Below, piece after piece: positions 25,525 to 35,172 of a DNA stretch of 64,000 nucleotides; within the stretch, counting starts at the first letter, position 1; the number at the start of each line of letters is the position of its first letter. The stretch lies in assembly GCA_945901025.1 (NCBI GenBank), contig CAMDJW010000006.1:1-64000 (forward strand), given 5' to 3'. The position numbers and the translations under genes were made by a program. Below the pieces are notes generated by a model. That model was not told the DNA's origin. It was given only the letters and a program-made list of their open reading frames with translations, and did not search any database. The DNA comes from Spirosoma fluviale. Its GTDB lineage: Bacteria; Bacteroidota; Bacteroidia; Cytophagales; Spirosomataceae.

Positions 25525-26133
25525 TTATTGTTTTTGCAATTCGTGTACATAAAGCACAATTTTCCATCTATTTTGAGATGAAATTTGTGATCCATGTGGC
25601 CACATACGTCCTTTTCCATGCGTAATCACATGGTAAATATGTCCGTCATTAACTGCTTTTAATGCGTCACTTGAGTAAACTGGAACGCCTTTATATGCTT
25701 TAGCTACGAGTCCATCTCCTTTTCCTGTTTCGCCATGGCAATGCTGGCAAAAGCGCTCATACTGTAATTTGCCTTCTTCAATATTTTCAGGTGTAGCTAC
25801 TAATGGGTTATTTAATAAAGCTTCTGAATAAGAAATGCTATCATTTGGAATCGTTTTTGAAACTAATTCCTGAGATAAAAATGACTTCTTTAAACTGTCA
25901 ACGCCTGAATACATTTTTCTTGAAACAGTTCCTGCTACTGGCAAACGCATATTCATTCCTAATGGATTGATTTTGTTGGTATCACCTTGTAATTGGGTCA
26001 TAGGCTCGTAGCCTACGGAATTATACATATTAGGAGCGTATTCAGTTCCAGTATCATTTGGGTTTTTGCCACATGATAATAATCCAAGGACCATTCCTGC
26101 TAGTAAAATAATTGATTTGCTTGGGTTCAACAT
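25525..26133 (-). CDS. actE: Alternative complex III monoheme cytochrome c subunit ActE (lipoprotein)
   Basis: A 202-residue lipoprotein. The ATG at 26133 is chosen because it starts a standard signal peptide (MLNPSKS, hydrophobic core, lipobox LLSC). The upstream ATG at 26178 would overlap actD and add 15 unneeded residues. The C-terminal half is a class I cytochrome c domain with one CQHCHG heme site and a distal Met in GRMWPHG. In the complex ActE transfers electrons at the periplasmic face. Confidence 0.9.
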   Translation of the reverse strand: MLNPSKSIILLAGMVLGLLSCGKNPNDTGTEYAPNMYNSVGYEPMTQLQGDTNKINPLGMNMRLPVAGTVSRKMYSGVDSLKKSFLSQELVSKTIPNDSISYSEALLNNPLVATPENIEEGKLQYERFCQHCHGETGKGDGLVAKAYKGVPVYSSDALKAVNDGHIYHVITHGKGRMWPHGSQISSQNRWKIVLYVHELQKQ

Positions 26134-26167
26134 ATTTTTATGCTTCTTGAACAATGTTCGTATTAAA

Positions 26168-26686
26168 TTATTTAACATTTACTTCTACAGCTCCTGAATC
26201 CTTCAAGGCCTTCTTAATATCCGCTGCACTTTTTTTATTTTTGTCTACGTTGATAGCCATCACAAAACGATCATCCGTAATTCTAATATCTAAGATTTCA
26301 GGTTTCTTGCCTGGATATAAGTCATTTGAAATACAGAATGTGGTTACTAAACCAAAAGCTGTAAACAAAACAGTTCCCTCAAAAGTAATTGGAATCCAAT
26401 CGGGTAATGCAAAGAAATCTTTACCACCGATGATCATAGGCCAATCGAATACCATCGTGTAATTAATTAACGCTTGTGCACAAACTAATCCCAAGCAACC
26501 AAACATAAATGCTGCAATAGGTAAACGTGTGCGGGGATGACCTAATGCTGTGTCAAGCCCGTGAATTGGAAATGGGGTATATACTTCTTCAATCTTGATG
26601 CCTTTGGATTTTACCTCGCTTACGGCATGTAAAACCTCATCCTCATCATCATATACTCCCAGAATGTAATTATTAGTCGAACTCAT
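26168..26686 (-). CDS. actD: Alternative complex III subunit ActD (DUF3341)
   Basis: A 172-residue DUF3341 protein. It has an N-terminal soluble part (NNYILGVYDDEDEVLHAVSEVKSKGIKIEEVYTPFPIHGLD), two TM helices (about 54-78 and 100-118) and a C-terminal segment with ITDDRFVMAI and ALKDSGAVEVNVK. It is a structural membrane subunit of the complex. It lies 23 bp after actC. Confidence 0.9.
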   Translation of the reverse strand: MSSTNNYILGVYDDEDEVLHAVSEVKSKGIKIEEVYTPFPIHGLDTALGHPRTRLPIAAFMFGCLGLVCAQALINYTMVFDWPMIIGGKDFFALPDWIPITFEGTVLFTAFGLVTTFCISNDLYPGKKPEILDIRITDDRFVMAINVDKNKKSAADIKKALKDSGAVEVNVK

Positions 26687-26709
26687 AGTTTTAATATTTC
26701 CTATTTCAA

Positions 26710-28110
26710 TTATTCATCTGTCTTTGTAGAAGCTTTCGCTTTTTTCGCAGGATAGTTTGTGGATACCCCCTTCATCACGGCTTTCACTTCCGCCATGTTA
26801 ACAACAGGCAAGAATTTGGCAAACAAAAAGAATAGGGTAAAAAACAATCCAAACGAGAATATATAATCACCAATATCGTACCTAGTGGGCGAGAACATAG
26901 CCCATGAAGATGGGATATAATCACGGTGTAACGATGTAACAATGATCACAAAACGCTCAAACCACATTCCCACATTTACCACGATAGATAAAAAGAAACT
27001 GACCATTAAATTAGTACGGATGCTTTTTGCCCAAAATAATTGTGGTGAGATTACATTACAAGTCATCATCATCCAATAAGCCCACCAATACGGACCCGTT
27101 GCACGGTTGATAAATGCATAACTTTCATATTCAACTCCTGAATACCAAGCGATGAAAAACTCAGTCAGATACGCGATACCAACAATCGAACCTGTGATTG
27201 TGATGACAATGTTCATCATTTCAATATGTTCAATCGTGATATAATCTTCTAACTTAAATACAACACGTGTGATTAATAATAAAGTTTGAACCATCGCAAA
27301 CCCAGAGAAAATCGCTCCTGCCACAAAGTATGGAGGAAAGATCGTCGTATGCCAACCCGGAATGACCGAAGTTGCAAAGTCCATGGATACAATCGTATGT
27401 ACTGAAAGTACCAAGGGTGTTGAGATACCAGCCAAAATCAATGACATGTATTCGTAACGAGCCCAAGTTTTTGCTGAACCAGTCCAACCTAAACTAAATA
27501 AGCCATACCAAAATTTACTTGCTTTAGTTGTGGCACGATCGCGTATAGTAGCCAAATCAGGCACTAAACCCATGTACCAAAACAATAAGGAAACAGATAA
27601 ATAAGTTGAAATCGCGAATACGTCCCAAACCAACGGAGAGTTAAAATTAACCCATAGTGAACCAAAAGTATTAGGCAATGGCAAAGCCCAATGAGCTAAC
27701 CAAGGACGTCCCATGTGCGCCAAAATAAAGGAAGCTGCGCATAAAACGGCAAAAATAGTCATCGCTTCCGCTGAGCGGTTGATCGAGGTTCTCCATTTTT
27801 GACGGAATAATAATAACACCGCTGAAATCAATGTACCCGCGTGACCAATACCAACCCACCATACAAAGTTTGTGATATCCCAAGCCCAACCAACGGTTTT
27901 ATTCAGTCCCCAAACTCCGATTCCTTGCCACCAAGTGTAAAATAAGCAGTATGCTCCATATGCGAAAATGATACATGAGATACCAAAGGCCCATTTCCAT
28001 TCTTTTGTGGGCTCCCCTTCTACTTGTTTGCAGATATCGTGGGTAACATCGTGATAAGATTTTCCACCAGTAACTAGTTTCTCTCTTATGGGTGATACAA
28101 CGTGCGACAT
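26710..28110 (-). CDS. actC: Alternative complex III subunit ActC (NrfD-like quinol-binding membrane subunit)
   Basis: A 466-residue, ten-helix NrfD/PsrC-like protein. Recognisable parts are [62 protein letters not shown] and [31 protein letters not shown]. In known complexes ActC holds the quinol site next to ActB. It lies 29 bp after actB. Confidence 0.94.
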   Translation of the reverse strand: MSHVVSPIREKLVTGGKSYHDVTHDICKQVEGEPTKEWKWAFGISCIIFAYGAYCLFYTWWQGIGVWGLNKTVGWAWDITNFVWWVGIGHAGTLISAVLLLFRQKWRTSINRSAEAMTIFAVLCAASFILAHMGRPWLAHWALPLPNTFGSLWVNFNSPLVWDVFAISTYLSVSLLFWYMGLVPDLATIRDRATTKASKFWYGLFSLGWTGSAKTWARYEYMSLILAGISTPLVLSVHTIVSMDFATSVIPGWHTTIFPPYFVAGAIFSGFAMVQTLLLITRVVFKLEDYITIEHIEMMNIVITITGSIVGIAYLTEFFIAWYSGVEYESYAFINRATGPYWWAYWMMMTCNVISPQLFWAKSIRTNLMVSFFLSIVVNVGMWFERFVIIVTSLHRDYIPSSWAMFSPTRYDIGDYIFSFGLFFTLFFLFAKFLPVVNMAEVKAVMKGVSTNYPAKKAKASTKTDE

Positions 28111-28139
28111 ATTTTATTTAATTTTTATTTTATTTAATA

Positions 28140-31100
28140 TTAAGCTTCTTTTTTTGAGTCCTTGTTACGCACTTTCATCAAATAAGAAACATTTGGCTTC
28201 ACATTAATCTCTTCAATTACGTGGTATGCACGTCCTTCTTTTTCAACCTCTAATAACTTAGAAATTTCAGAGCTAGGATCATTCATATCACCAAAAGTGA
28301 TGGCATTCGTCGGACAAGATTGCGCACAAGCCATTTGGATTTCTCCATCGACTGGACGACGTTTCTCTTTCTTTGCTTCTAATTTACCTGCTTGAATTCT
28401 TTGAACACACATCGAGCATTTTTCCATGACTCCACGTGAACGGACAGTTACGTCAGGGTTGATGACCATACGTCCTAAATCATTATTGAAATGGAAATCA
28501 AAATCATCTGTTTGGAAATAACGGAACCAGTTGAAACGACGTACTTTATATGGACAGTTGTTAGCACAATAACGAGTTCCAATACAACGGTTATAAGTCA
28601 TTTGGTTTAATCCTTCTGAAGAGTGAGTGGTTGCTAAAACTGGGCAAACCGTTTCACAAGGAGCATTGTTGCAATGTTGACATAACATCGGTTGGAATAC
28701 CACCTCTGGATTATCAGAAGCTATTTCCAATCCTTTTAAATCTTCTACCTCCGCATCTGACGAATAATATCGATCGATTCGCATCCAGTGCATTTCGCGG
28801 CGATTAATTACTTCTTGGCGACCGACCACTGGAACATTGTTTTCTGCAGAGCATGAAATAACGCAAGCTGAGCAACCCGTACATGTATTTAGGTCGATGA
28901 CCATTCCCCACGCATGGTTATTGTACTTATGTCCATTCCAAAGGGTAATATCTGTTGCATCTTTCTTTCCTTCGGCCGTTGAAACTTGTGGATTATAACG
29001 TCCTGATAGTGGATCTTTAACAAAACTTCCCAATACAGTTTCCTGAACAACCGCCTGGCGTGCCATCACGGTATGGTGTGTTTGTGTTTGAGCAATGTCT
29101 TTCGTCTCGCCCGTTGGCGTAATCGTTACACCCTGCGTATTGATTCCCACACATGCTCCATTAATTTCAGAAATGAATGGGTATGCATTTACTCCAACTC
29201 CATCCGCTGATTTACCAGCTTTAGTCCGACCGTAACCGATGGCAATAGCTATCGTATCTTGAGCTTGACCTGGTTGAACCAATACAGGAAGTGTTACTTT
29301 ATATCCTTTTGCACTTACTTCAACTAAATCGCCTTGTGCTAATTTTAATTTAGTCGCAGTAGGTTGTGAAATCGCTGCGTAATTATCCCAACAAGCCTTT
29401 GAAACTGGCTCAGGAAATTCTTGTAACCACGGGTTATTAGCTTGGGAACCTGTGCCCAAGCCCACTTTTTCATAAACGGCTATTTCTAAATTTGTAGAAG
29501 TAGCTGAATAAGACTTATTGATGGCAGCTGCTGAAGCGGCAACATCTACGGAAGGAGTCGCTGCAGAAACATTCACTGCATTAGGTTCAAAAACACCATC
29601 ATGCAATGCGTTTTTCCAAGCTACTGCACCCCCTTTTAAAATATTTTTCTCCCAATTGCTTTCTAAGTAAGAAGCAAAATCAGACGCTAAGCCAGCCCAA
29701 GCTAAGAAACTTGATTGCGCTTGACGCGTTTTGAAAATGGTCGATATCGTCGGTTGGGTCAATGAATAAAAACCAGCTTTAGGTTCTGCATCATTCCATG
29801 ATTCTAAGTAATGAGAATCTGGAGCAATAAATTGACATAAAGATGCAGTTTCATCTGCACGATCATTGGTCGCTAAACTTAAGCCAATTTTGGGTAAAGC
29901 TGCGGCAAGCGCTGCTCCCATCGGATGGTTATATACTGGATTTGCATTATAGAAAATCACGGCAGCAATACTTCCCGCCGAAGCTTCCTTAATGAAATTA
30001 GCCATCGCCATATCATTGCCTTGACGGTAATGAACAGCTAGGCCGATGTTGATGGTTGTTCCGTATGCGCCAACTAAACTATTTGTCGCTGCAATAATCT
30101 TTTGTACTTCCGGGTCATTTGAACCAGAAACGATAATCGATGCGCCTTTTGAAGCAACAAGATCTTTCGCTGCTTTTTCTAAGTGATCTAATTTAATCGT
30201 TGCACCAGAAATCGATGCCGTTCCTGATAATTTAGCCACTGCATTATATAAGGATAAGGCAACTAAACCTTCCTGAGATGGTTTGTATGTCGAACGATAA
30301 TCTGCGTTAGCACCGGTATTCGATAAAATTGACTCAAACTGGAAATGACGAGACATCGTCTTTTTGCCATCTTTTGCTGAACCCACTTTACGCGTTACCG
30401 CCCATTGTGCTGCAAATTCTGCTGGAGCAATCCATGATCCTAGGAAATCGGCACCAATAGAAACAATTGTTTTTGCTTGGCTAAAATCAATATTAGGTAG
30501 AATTCCACCATGTGCCTGTGTCAAACCATAAGCAGGGTTTGCATCGTAAACAACATGCTGTGTCGTTGGATATTTAGCTGTAAATTCTGCAATTACTTTT
30601 TTAGTAGTAGGAGAGAGAATTGAATTAGATACAATTCTAATTTGACCTCCTTTGGCAGCAGCTGCAGCTAATTTAGCTGTAAATTCTTTGTCTAGTTGGG
30701 CCCAGTCTGCAGATTTTCCGCCTACCTGAGGTCCTTTTAATTTCTCGTTATCATAAAGACTTAATACGGATGCGTGTGCACGTCCGGATAAAACTCCTTT
30801 TGAAACGGATGATGATTTATTTCCTTCAATTTTAATAGGCCTTCCTTCTCTGGTTTTAACCAAGATAGAGGCATATTCTCCACCATCTGAATACGTTGAC
30901 GCATACCAGTTCGCGATAGTCGGCTCTACATCTTCTGGTTTATTTAAATAAGGTATTGTGTTTTTCACTGGGGATTCACATGCAGCTAAAGACACTGCAG
31001 CCACTCCAAAACCTAACATTTTCAGAAAATCGCGGCGATGAGTAGCTGAACCATCTACGAGGGATTCTCCCTTTGAATCATTTTCAGTTGGCATATTGCC

Positions 31101-31187
31101 AAACTCATTGTGAATGTTTTTTACAAACGATGGTTCATTGGTTAACTCCTCAATCCCTTTCCAATACCTCTTGTTCGAATTTTCCAT
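28140..31187 (-). CDS. actB: Alternative complex III iron-sulfur subunit ActB (molybdopterin-oxidoreductase-like)
   Basis: A 1015-residue periplasmic subunit. A Tat signal (HRRDFLKMLGF, twin Arg 51-52) ends in SLAAC with Cys70, so it may be lipidated. Residues about 90-730 resemble a molybdopterin oxidoreductase fold without obvious cofactor ligands, as known for ActB. The C-terminal ferredoxin part carries four Cys clusters: CTGCSACVISC, CQHCNNAPCETVCP, CIGTRYCANNCP and CSMCVQ with CAQSCP. It passes electrons from quinol to the heme subunits. It lies 45 bp after actA. Confidence 0.95.
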   Translation of the reverse strand: MENSNKRYWKGIEELTNEPSFVKNIHNEFGNMPTENDSKGESLVDGSATHRRDFLKMLGFGVAAVSLAACESPVKNTIPYLNKPEDVEPTIANWYASTYSDGGEYASILVKTREGRPIKIEGNKSSSVSKGVLSGRAHASVLSLYDNEKLKGPQVGGKSADWAQLDKEFTAKLAAAAAKGGQIRIVSNSILSPTTKKVIAEFTAKYPTTQHVVYDANPAYGLTQAHGGILPNIDFSQAKTIVSIGADFLGSWIAPAEFAAQWAVTRKVGSAKDGKKTMSRHFQFESILSNTGANADYRSTYKPSQEGLVALSLYNAVAKLSGTASISGATIKLDHLEKAAKDLVASKGASIIVSGSNDPEVQKIIAATNSLVGAYGTTINIGLAVHYRQGNDMAMANFIKEASAGSIAAVIFYNANPVYNHPMGAALAAALPKIGLSLATNDRADETASLCQFIAPDSHYLESWNDAEPKAGFYSLTQPTISTIFKTRQAQSSFLAWAGLASDFASYLESNWEKNILKGGAVAWKNALHDGVFEPNAVNVSAATPSVDVAASAAAINKSYSATSTNLEIAVYEKVGLGTGSQANNPWLQEFPEPVSKACWDNYAAISQPTATKLKLAQGDLVEVSAKGYKVTLPVLVQPGQAQDTIAIAIGYGRTKAGKSADGVGVNAYPFISEINGACVGINTQGVTITPTGETKDIAQTQTHHTVMARQAVVQETVLGSFVKDPLSGRYNPQVSTAEGKKDATDITLWNGHKYNNHAWGMVIDLNTCTGCSACVISCSAENNVPVVGRQEVINRREMHWMRIDRYYSSDAEVEDLKGLEIASDNPEVVFQPMLCQHCNNAPCETVCPVLATTHSSEGLNQMTYNRCIGTRYCANNCPYKVRRFNWFRYFQTDDFDFHFNNDLGRMVINPDVTVRSRGVMEKCSMCVQRIQAGKLEAKKEKRRPVDGEIQMACAQSCPTNAITFGDMNDPSSEISKLLEVEKEGRAYHVIEEINVKPNVSYLMKVRNKDSKKEA

Positions 31188-31232
31188 ATAATCTTTCTTA
31201 TTCAGACTAAAATTGAATCTATTTTTCTACTA

Positions 31233-32441
31233 TTAATAATGACACTTAGAACATTCTAAGCCACCGATGTTTTGAACTTTTAAAGGAGTTTTACTGTCCT
31301 TATTATGTACCTCAACTAATTTGTCATAATAGGCATTCCCTTTTGCATTAACGTCTGTTTGACGATGGCAATCAATACACCAGCCCATCGTTAACGATGA
31401 ACGTTGCTGCACAACTTCCATTTTTTCCACTTCACCATGGCAACTTTTGCACTCCAAAGCTCCTACATTGGTATGTTGTGAGTGATTGAAATAAGCTAAA
31501 TCAGGAAGGTTGTGAACGCGAACCCATTGAATAGGTTCGTTTTTTTCCAAGGCGGAATAGATTTTTTGAATTTCTGGTGATTCTCTTTTAATTGCGTTGT
31601 GGCAGTTCATACAAATATTGGCCGACGGAACATTGGCTCCTTTTCCTTCATAAACTCCCGTGTGGCAATAGTTGCAATTGATTTGATATTCACCTGCGTG
31701 TAATTTGTGCGAAAATTTAATGGGTTGCTCAGGTGCGTATCCTTGATGAATACCCACTCCATAAGCTGCATCGATGGTTGCTTTGCCTCCTAATAATAAG
31801 GCTAAAACAATTATGCCAGTTTTGACCGCTGAATTAGCTGCTAATGATTTTGCATTTTCAGATAATGCTTGGAAAAACGGTTTGCCTGACTCATTAGTCT
31901 CAGAACCTGAAAGCTTGGCTAAGGTATTGACAATTGACAATAAGGCAATTAGAACCAAAACCATGATGATCAAAAGACCGACTAACAAGAGTTCCATCAT
32001 GCCACCAGAGCTCGGAGCTGCTGTTGGAGCCACACCCGCCGCCGGAGCTGCACCTGCTGCCGAAGCCGCTGGAGCTGCATTCGCCGCATCGATGTAGGCA
32101 ATAATTCCCTTAATCTGCCCTTCTGAGAAGTTGGGATACGGGGTCATCGCCGCCTTATTATATTTGTTGTACAGATCGTTGGCATATTTGTCGCCAGACG
32201 CGATCATAGCTTGAGGGTTATGCACCCAAGAAACGATCCATTCGATTGGACGTCGCTCAGAAATACCTTTTAATCCAGGGCCAACTAAAGCCTCATCTGA
32301 TGTATTATGGCATGCCGCACAATTGTTTTTAAATAATGATTCTCCTTCGGCCGCATCTTGTGAATAGGATGTACTTGCTGTTGCAAATAATAAGGCTAAT
32401 GAAAAAAGAAAGGTAACGAGAGTTGATTTTTTACAAAACAT
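31233..32441 (-). CDS. actA: Alternative complex III multiheme cytochrome c subunit ActA, six heme sites
   Basis: A 402-residue protein with a signal peptide (1-27). First comes a monoheme cytochrome c domain (CAACH at 41-45, possible distal Met in AAMTPYPNF), then an Ala/Pro-rich linker (about 121-146). Two TM helices follow (about 149-170 and 208-224). The C-terminal multiheme domain has five CxxCH sites: CNYCH, CMNCH, CKSCH, CIDCH and CSKCH. Described ActA proteins are known as pentaheme cytochromes, so the N-terminal domain looks like an added, fused cytochrome c. It is the first gene of the respiratory operon. Confidence 0.93.
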   Translation of the reverse strand: MFCKKSTLVTFLFSLALLFATASTSYSQDAAEGESLFKNNCAACHNTSDEALVGPGLKGISERRPIEWIVSWVHNPQAMIASGDKYANDLYNKYNKAAMTPYPNFSEGQIKGIIAYIDAANAAPAASAAGAAPAAGVAPTAAPSSGGMMELLLVGLLIIMVLVLIALLSIVNTLAKLSGSETNESGKPFFQALSENAKSLAANSAVKTGIIVLALLLGGKATIDAAYGVGIHQGYAPEQPIKFSHKLHAGEYQINCNYCHTGVYEGKGANVPSANICMNCHNAIKRESPEIQKIYSALEKNEPIQWVRVHNLPDLAYFNHSQHTNVGALECKSCHGEVEKMEVVQQRSSLTMGWCIDCHRQTDVNAKGNAYYDKLVEVHNKDSKTPLKVQNIGGLECSKCHY

Positions 32442-32472
32442 AAGCTTGGAATTCTCTTTTTAATTCAGAGGC

Positions 32473-32503
32473 CAAAATTACTATCTGAAATAATAGGAAA
32501 CAA
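32473..32503 (-). promoter_or_regulatory. Promoter of the actA-led respiratory operon
   Basis: Minus strand: TTG (32503-32501), 20 nt, TAATTTTG (32480-32473), a good Bacteroidota promoter. The start codon of actA is about 25-30 bp beyond the expected transcription start. Confidence 0.7.
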
Positions 32504-32623
32504 TTAATTAGTCATTCAATTTCAGGATTTTTTAAGGATTGGGCCCTTATTTAGAATTTTATAAAATAAGCATAAAAGATTATTGAATTATTTTTAGCTT
32601 AAGTATTAAAATTTCAACACAAA

Positions 32624-32653
32624 CAAAAAAACCTTCACTAGGAAGGTTTTTTG
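32624..32653 (-). terminator. Intrinsic terminator of tRNA-Cys
   Basis: Minus strand: AACCTTC/GAAGGTT stem extended by A-T pairs, 5-nt loop, T7 tail. It begins directly after the 3' end of tRNA-Cys. Confidence 0.85.
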
Positions 32654-32724
32654 AGGTTTCGAGCGGATTCGAACCGCTGTAGAAGGTTTTGCAGACCTCT
32701 GCCTAGCCGCTCGGCCACGAAACC
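32654..32724 (-). tRNA. tRNA-Cys (anticodon GCA)
   Basis: 71 nt, minus strand. Acceptor GGTTTCG/CGAAACC, anticodon loop CTGCAAA with GCA, T-loop GGTTCGAATCC, discriminator T. A single-gene unit with its own promoter and terminator. Confidence 0.95.
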
Positions 32725-32738
32725 AATTAACTGGGACG

Positions 32739-32769
32739 CAAAAATAGCACTTTTTTGCTAATGGGCAAA
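32739..32769 (-). promoter_or_regulatory. Promoter of tRNA-Cys
   Basis: Minus strand: TTTG (32769-32766), 19 nt, TATTTTTG (32746-32739), an exact consensus match 14 bp before the tRNA. Confidence 0.78.
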
Positions 32770-32828
32770 CGAATTAATCAAAATTCAGATTTTATTAATT
32801 GAATTTTGGGCCAATTTGCCTGCCAAAT

Positions 32829-34073
32829 TTAACCTAGCGTAAACACGGTAATTTCTGGTGGCATACCTACTCGGCCAGGATATCCTAAATACCCGTATCC
32901 TCGATTCACATAAATTTGCTGTTCTCCTTCTTTATATAGACCCGCCCATTGCTTGTATACGTATTGTGCTGGAGACCATTTAAAATTTCCAATCTTCACT
33001 CCAAATTGTGTTCCATGCGTGTGACCAGCAAAAGCAACATCAATGTCCTTGAATTTTTTAGTTACTTCGGCATTCCAATGAGTAGGGTCGTGTGAAAGAA
33101 GCAATTTAGTAGAAGCTTCTTCCGTACCCGCATAGGCTTTACCTAGGTTGCCATACCAAGGAAACCGACCCACGCCAATATTTTGCACGCCTATAATCGC
33201 TAATTTTTCACCGGATTCTTCGATGAAACGATGTTCATCCATTAATAAATCATAACCCATTAATTCATGAGCCTTCATTAAATCTTTTAAATTTTGCTTT
33301 TTTGCGGCCGGGGAATTCCAGCGAACATAATCGCCATAATCGTGATTGCCTAAGGTGCTGAAAACGCCTAAGGGAGCTTTTAATTTTGAGAATATTTCAA
33401 AATAATCTTTTACCTCTTTTGCTTCATTATTAACCAAGTCTCCTGTAAAAAAGATCACATCTGCCTTCTCCCGCATCATCATTTCGACACCTCCTTTGAC
33501 AGCTGTTTTATTGAAAAAGCTTCCAGTATGAATGTCAGAGATTTGGGCAATGCGCATGCCTTTGAAAGCTTTGGGAAGATTTGGGATTTTTAGAGAAATT
33601 TTTTCAACTCGGTAATCATGTGCTCCTGAAATGATTCCAAAAGCAAATGTGGCTGCAGGGACGGCGCCAACGGCCAAGGCAGCTTTGGATAGAAATTCGT
33701 TTCGGCTGATATTTCCCGGGGCATATTCGTCGGGACTAATGCGCATTTTGACATTTTGGAAGGACCAACGAACAATCCGGGTGATGTCTTCAATGAGTAA
33801 AAAAATGATGATGAATAATTTAGTAATCACGCTGATCATCACCATAGCCATGAAGGTGATCCGAATTTCGTTTTTCCAAAAATGCAAGGGCATGAAATTA
33901 TACGCCCAAATTCCTACAATGATCAAACTCGTAAAACCCCAATATCCATAGCGGGTAATGGCTTGTATTTGAGCTGTGGACTGATGCGTGGCCGTGCGAA
34001 ATGCTTGCCAAACGTAATAATCAATCGCAAAAATTACCAGCGATAAAAACGGTACAAAAAACAATTTATTCAT
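32829..34073 (-). CDS. Membrane-anchored metallophosphoesterase
   Basis: A 414-residue protein. The N-terminal part has about four TM helices (residues 1-110), with a further hydrophobic stretch near 130-150 after a basic linker. The calcineurin-like phosphoesterase domain begins near 175 and shows all metal motifs: ISDIHTGSF, GDLVNN, LGNHDYGDY and AGHTHGTQFG. This YkuE/YaeI-like family includes phosphodiesterases with lipid-linked substrates; the substrate here is unknown. The gene stands alone between tRNA-Cys and a divergent SDR-like gene. Confidence 0.9.
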   Translation of the reverse strand: MNKLFFVPFLSLVIFAIDYYVWQAFRTATHQSTAQIQAITRYGYWGFTSLIIVGIWAYNFMPLHFWKNEIRITFMAMVMISVITKLFIIIFLLIEDITRIVRWSFQNVKMRISPDEYAPGNISRNEFLSKAALAVGAVPAATFAFGIISGAHDYRVEKISLKIPNLPKAFKGMRIAQISDIHTGSFFNKTAVKGGVEMMMREKADVIFFTGDLVNNEAKEVKDYFEIFSKLKAPLGVFSTLGNHDYGDYVRWNSPAAKKQNLKDLMKAHELMGYDLLMDEHRFIEESGEKLAIIGVQNIGVGRFPWYGNLGKAYAGTEEASTKLLLSHDPTHWNAEVTKKFKDIDVAFAGHTHGTQFGVKIGNFKWSPAQYVYKQWAGLYKEGEQQIYVNRGYGYLGYPGRVGMPPEITVFTLG

Positions 34074-34144
34074 GAGTCTAAGGCCTGCTTATTGTGGTTT
34101 ACAACTAAATTTGTTGTTCATTTGTTCCAAAGGTGCAAAAAATT

Positions 34145-34933
34145 ATGAAAAAAAACATCAGTATCTATGGGGGCGGTTGGGTAGGTGCACCTTTAGCGTT
34201 TAAATTAGCTTTAGCGGAGTTCGAAGTAAACGTATCAGTATCGTCTGCTCACAAACAAGCCAAACATCCCAATATTAAAGTAGTGGAATTTAGAGCAGAG
34301 CCCAATATGGAGAAGGGCCTTTGGGATGAAATGAATCAGTCTGAAGTGCAAATATGGGCCATACCTCCGCGTAGGAAAAAGAATTCAGAGGAGTTTTATT
34401 TGCAAATATTGAAAGATTGGCTGAGTGTTTTGGATGAAAAGATTGTGAAAAAAATCATTTTTCTTTCTTCCACTTCCATCTATCAAAACGTTTCTGATGT
34501 CGTCGATGAAAAATCTGCCATTGTCGAAACTTCTTTAATGGCCCAAGCTGAATCACTCATTCTGGCGTCTAAAATACCCAGTGTTATTTTACGTTTAGGG
34601 GGTTTAATGGGTGGCGACCGATTTGTTGCTAAATATTTTTCTGGCCGTAGAAACGATGGGGCAAATTGCCCGGTCAATTATGTGCATAAAGATGATGTGG
34701 TCGCTCTATGTGCGTTGACCGTTGAAAAAATAAATAAAGGTATTTTTAATATAGTGGCACCGATTCACCCTACCAAAGGTGAAGTAGGAGAAAATGATAT
34801 TGAAAAGCGCAATATGCCTGCGGGGACTTGGGATTATTCACAGCCTTGTTTAGGAGGCAAAATTGTTTCAGGGGAAAAAATAATAAAGGAGTTAAAATAC
34901 CAATTTAAGCATCCTGACCCGATGGAGTTTTAA
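34145..34933 (+). CDS. NAD(P)-binding SDR/epimerase-like protein (YeeZ-type)
   Basis: A 262-residue protein with an N-terminal dinucleotide-binding loop, SIYGGGWVGAPLAFKLA. The body resembles extended SDR proteins of the YeeZ type: KKIIFLSSTSIYQN, SVILRLGGLMGGDR and NYVHKDDVVALC, the last being typical of epimerase-like folds. A canonical YxxxK active site is not obvious (SIYQN lies at that place), so catalysis is uncertain. The ATG at 34145 is preferred to a GTG at 34133 because it directly precedes the Rossmann strand. Confidence 0.72.
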   Translation: MKKNISIYGGGWVGAPLAFKLALAEFEVNVSVSSAHKQAKHPNIKVVEFRAEPNMEKGLWDEMNQSEVQIWAIPPRRKKNSEEFYLQILKDWLSVLDEKIVKKIIFLSSTSIYQNVSDVVDEKSAIVETSLMAQAESLILASKIPSVILRLGGLMGGDRFVAKYFSGRRNDGANCPVNYVHKDDVVALCALTVEKINKGIFNIVAPIHPTKGEVGENDIEKRNMPAGTWDYSQPCLGGKIVSGEKIIKELKYQFKHPDPMEF

Positions 34934-34959
34934 TCAAACTCAATAAACCAATAGATTTT

Positions 34960-34982
34960 GTAGAGAAGCGATACCTCGCGTC
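34960..34982. repeat. REP-like element, single copy
   Basis: GTAGAGAAGCGATACCTCGCGTC. On the reverse strand it reads GACGCGAGGTATC then GCTTCTCTAC, matching arm 1 of the 45594-45651 element in the outer parts (GACGCGAG and TCTCTAC). It lies in the 239-bp gap between two convergent genes. Confidence 0.55.
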
Positions 34983-35068
34983 TAATTCATCCAACAAAAA
35001 ATGATTTTTTGTGGGCTAAAAATCGCAAAATTTAGGTGAAAAAATATTGATCTAAGACCCTCATTTCA

Positions 35069-35101
35069 AGCTTTACTAACTTTTGAAAAGTTAGTAAAGC
35101 T
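35069..35101. repeat. Perfect 33-nt palindrome between convergent genes
   Basis: AGCTTTACTAACTTTT (35069-35084), a central G, and the exact reverse complement (35086-35101). No T-run follows on either strand, so a classical terminator is unlikely by itself. It could still end transcription of the convergent SDR-like and amidohydrolase genes, or be a protein-binding or REP-type site. The rest of this gap shows only the REP-like element at 34960. Confidence 0.6.
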
Positions 35102-35172
35102 AAAGAATCTCGACCATATTAGCCCGTTAAAAACTGATAATTAAGATCAGGAAGTTGATATAATTTAATTGA

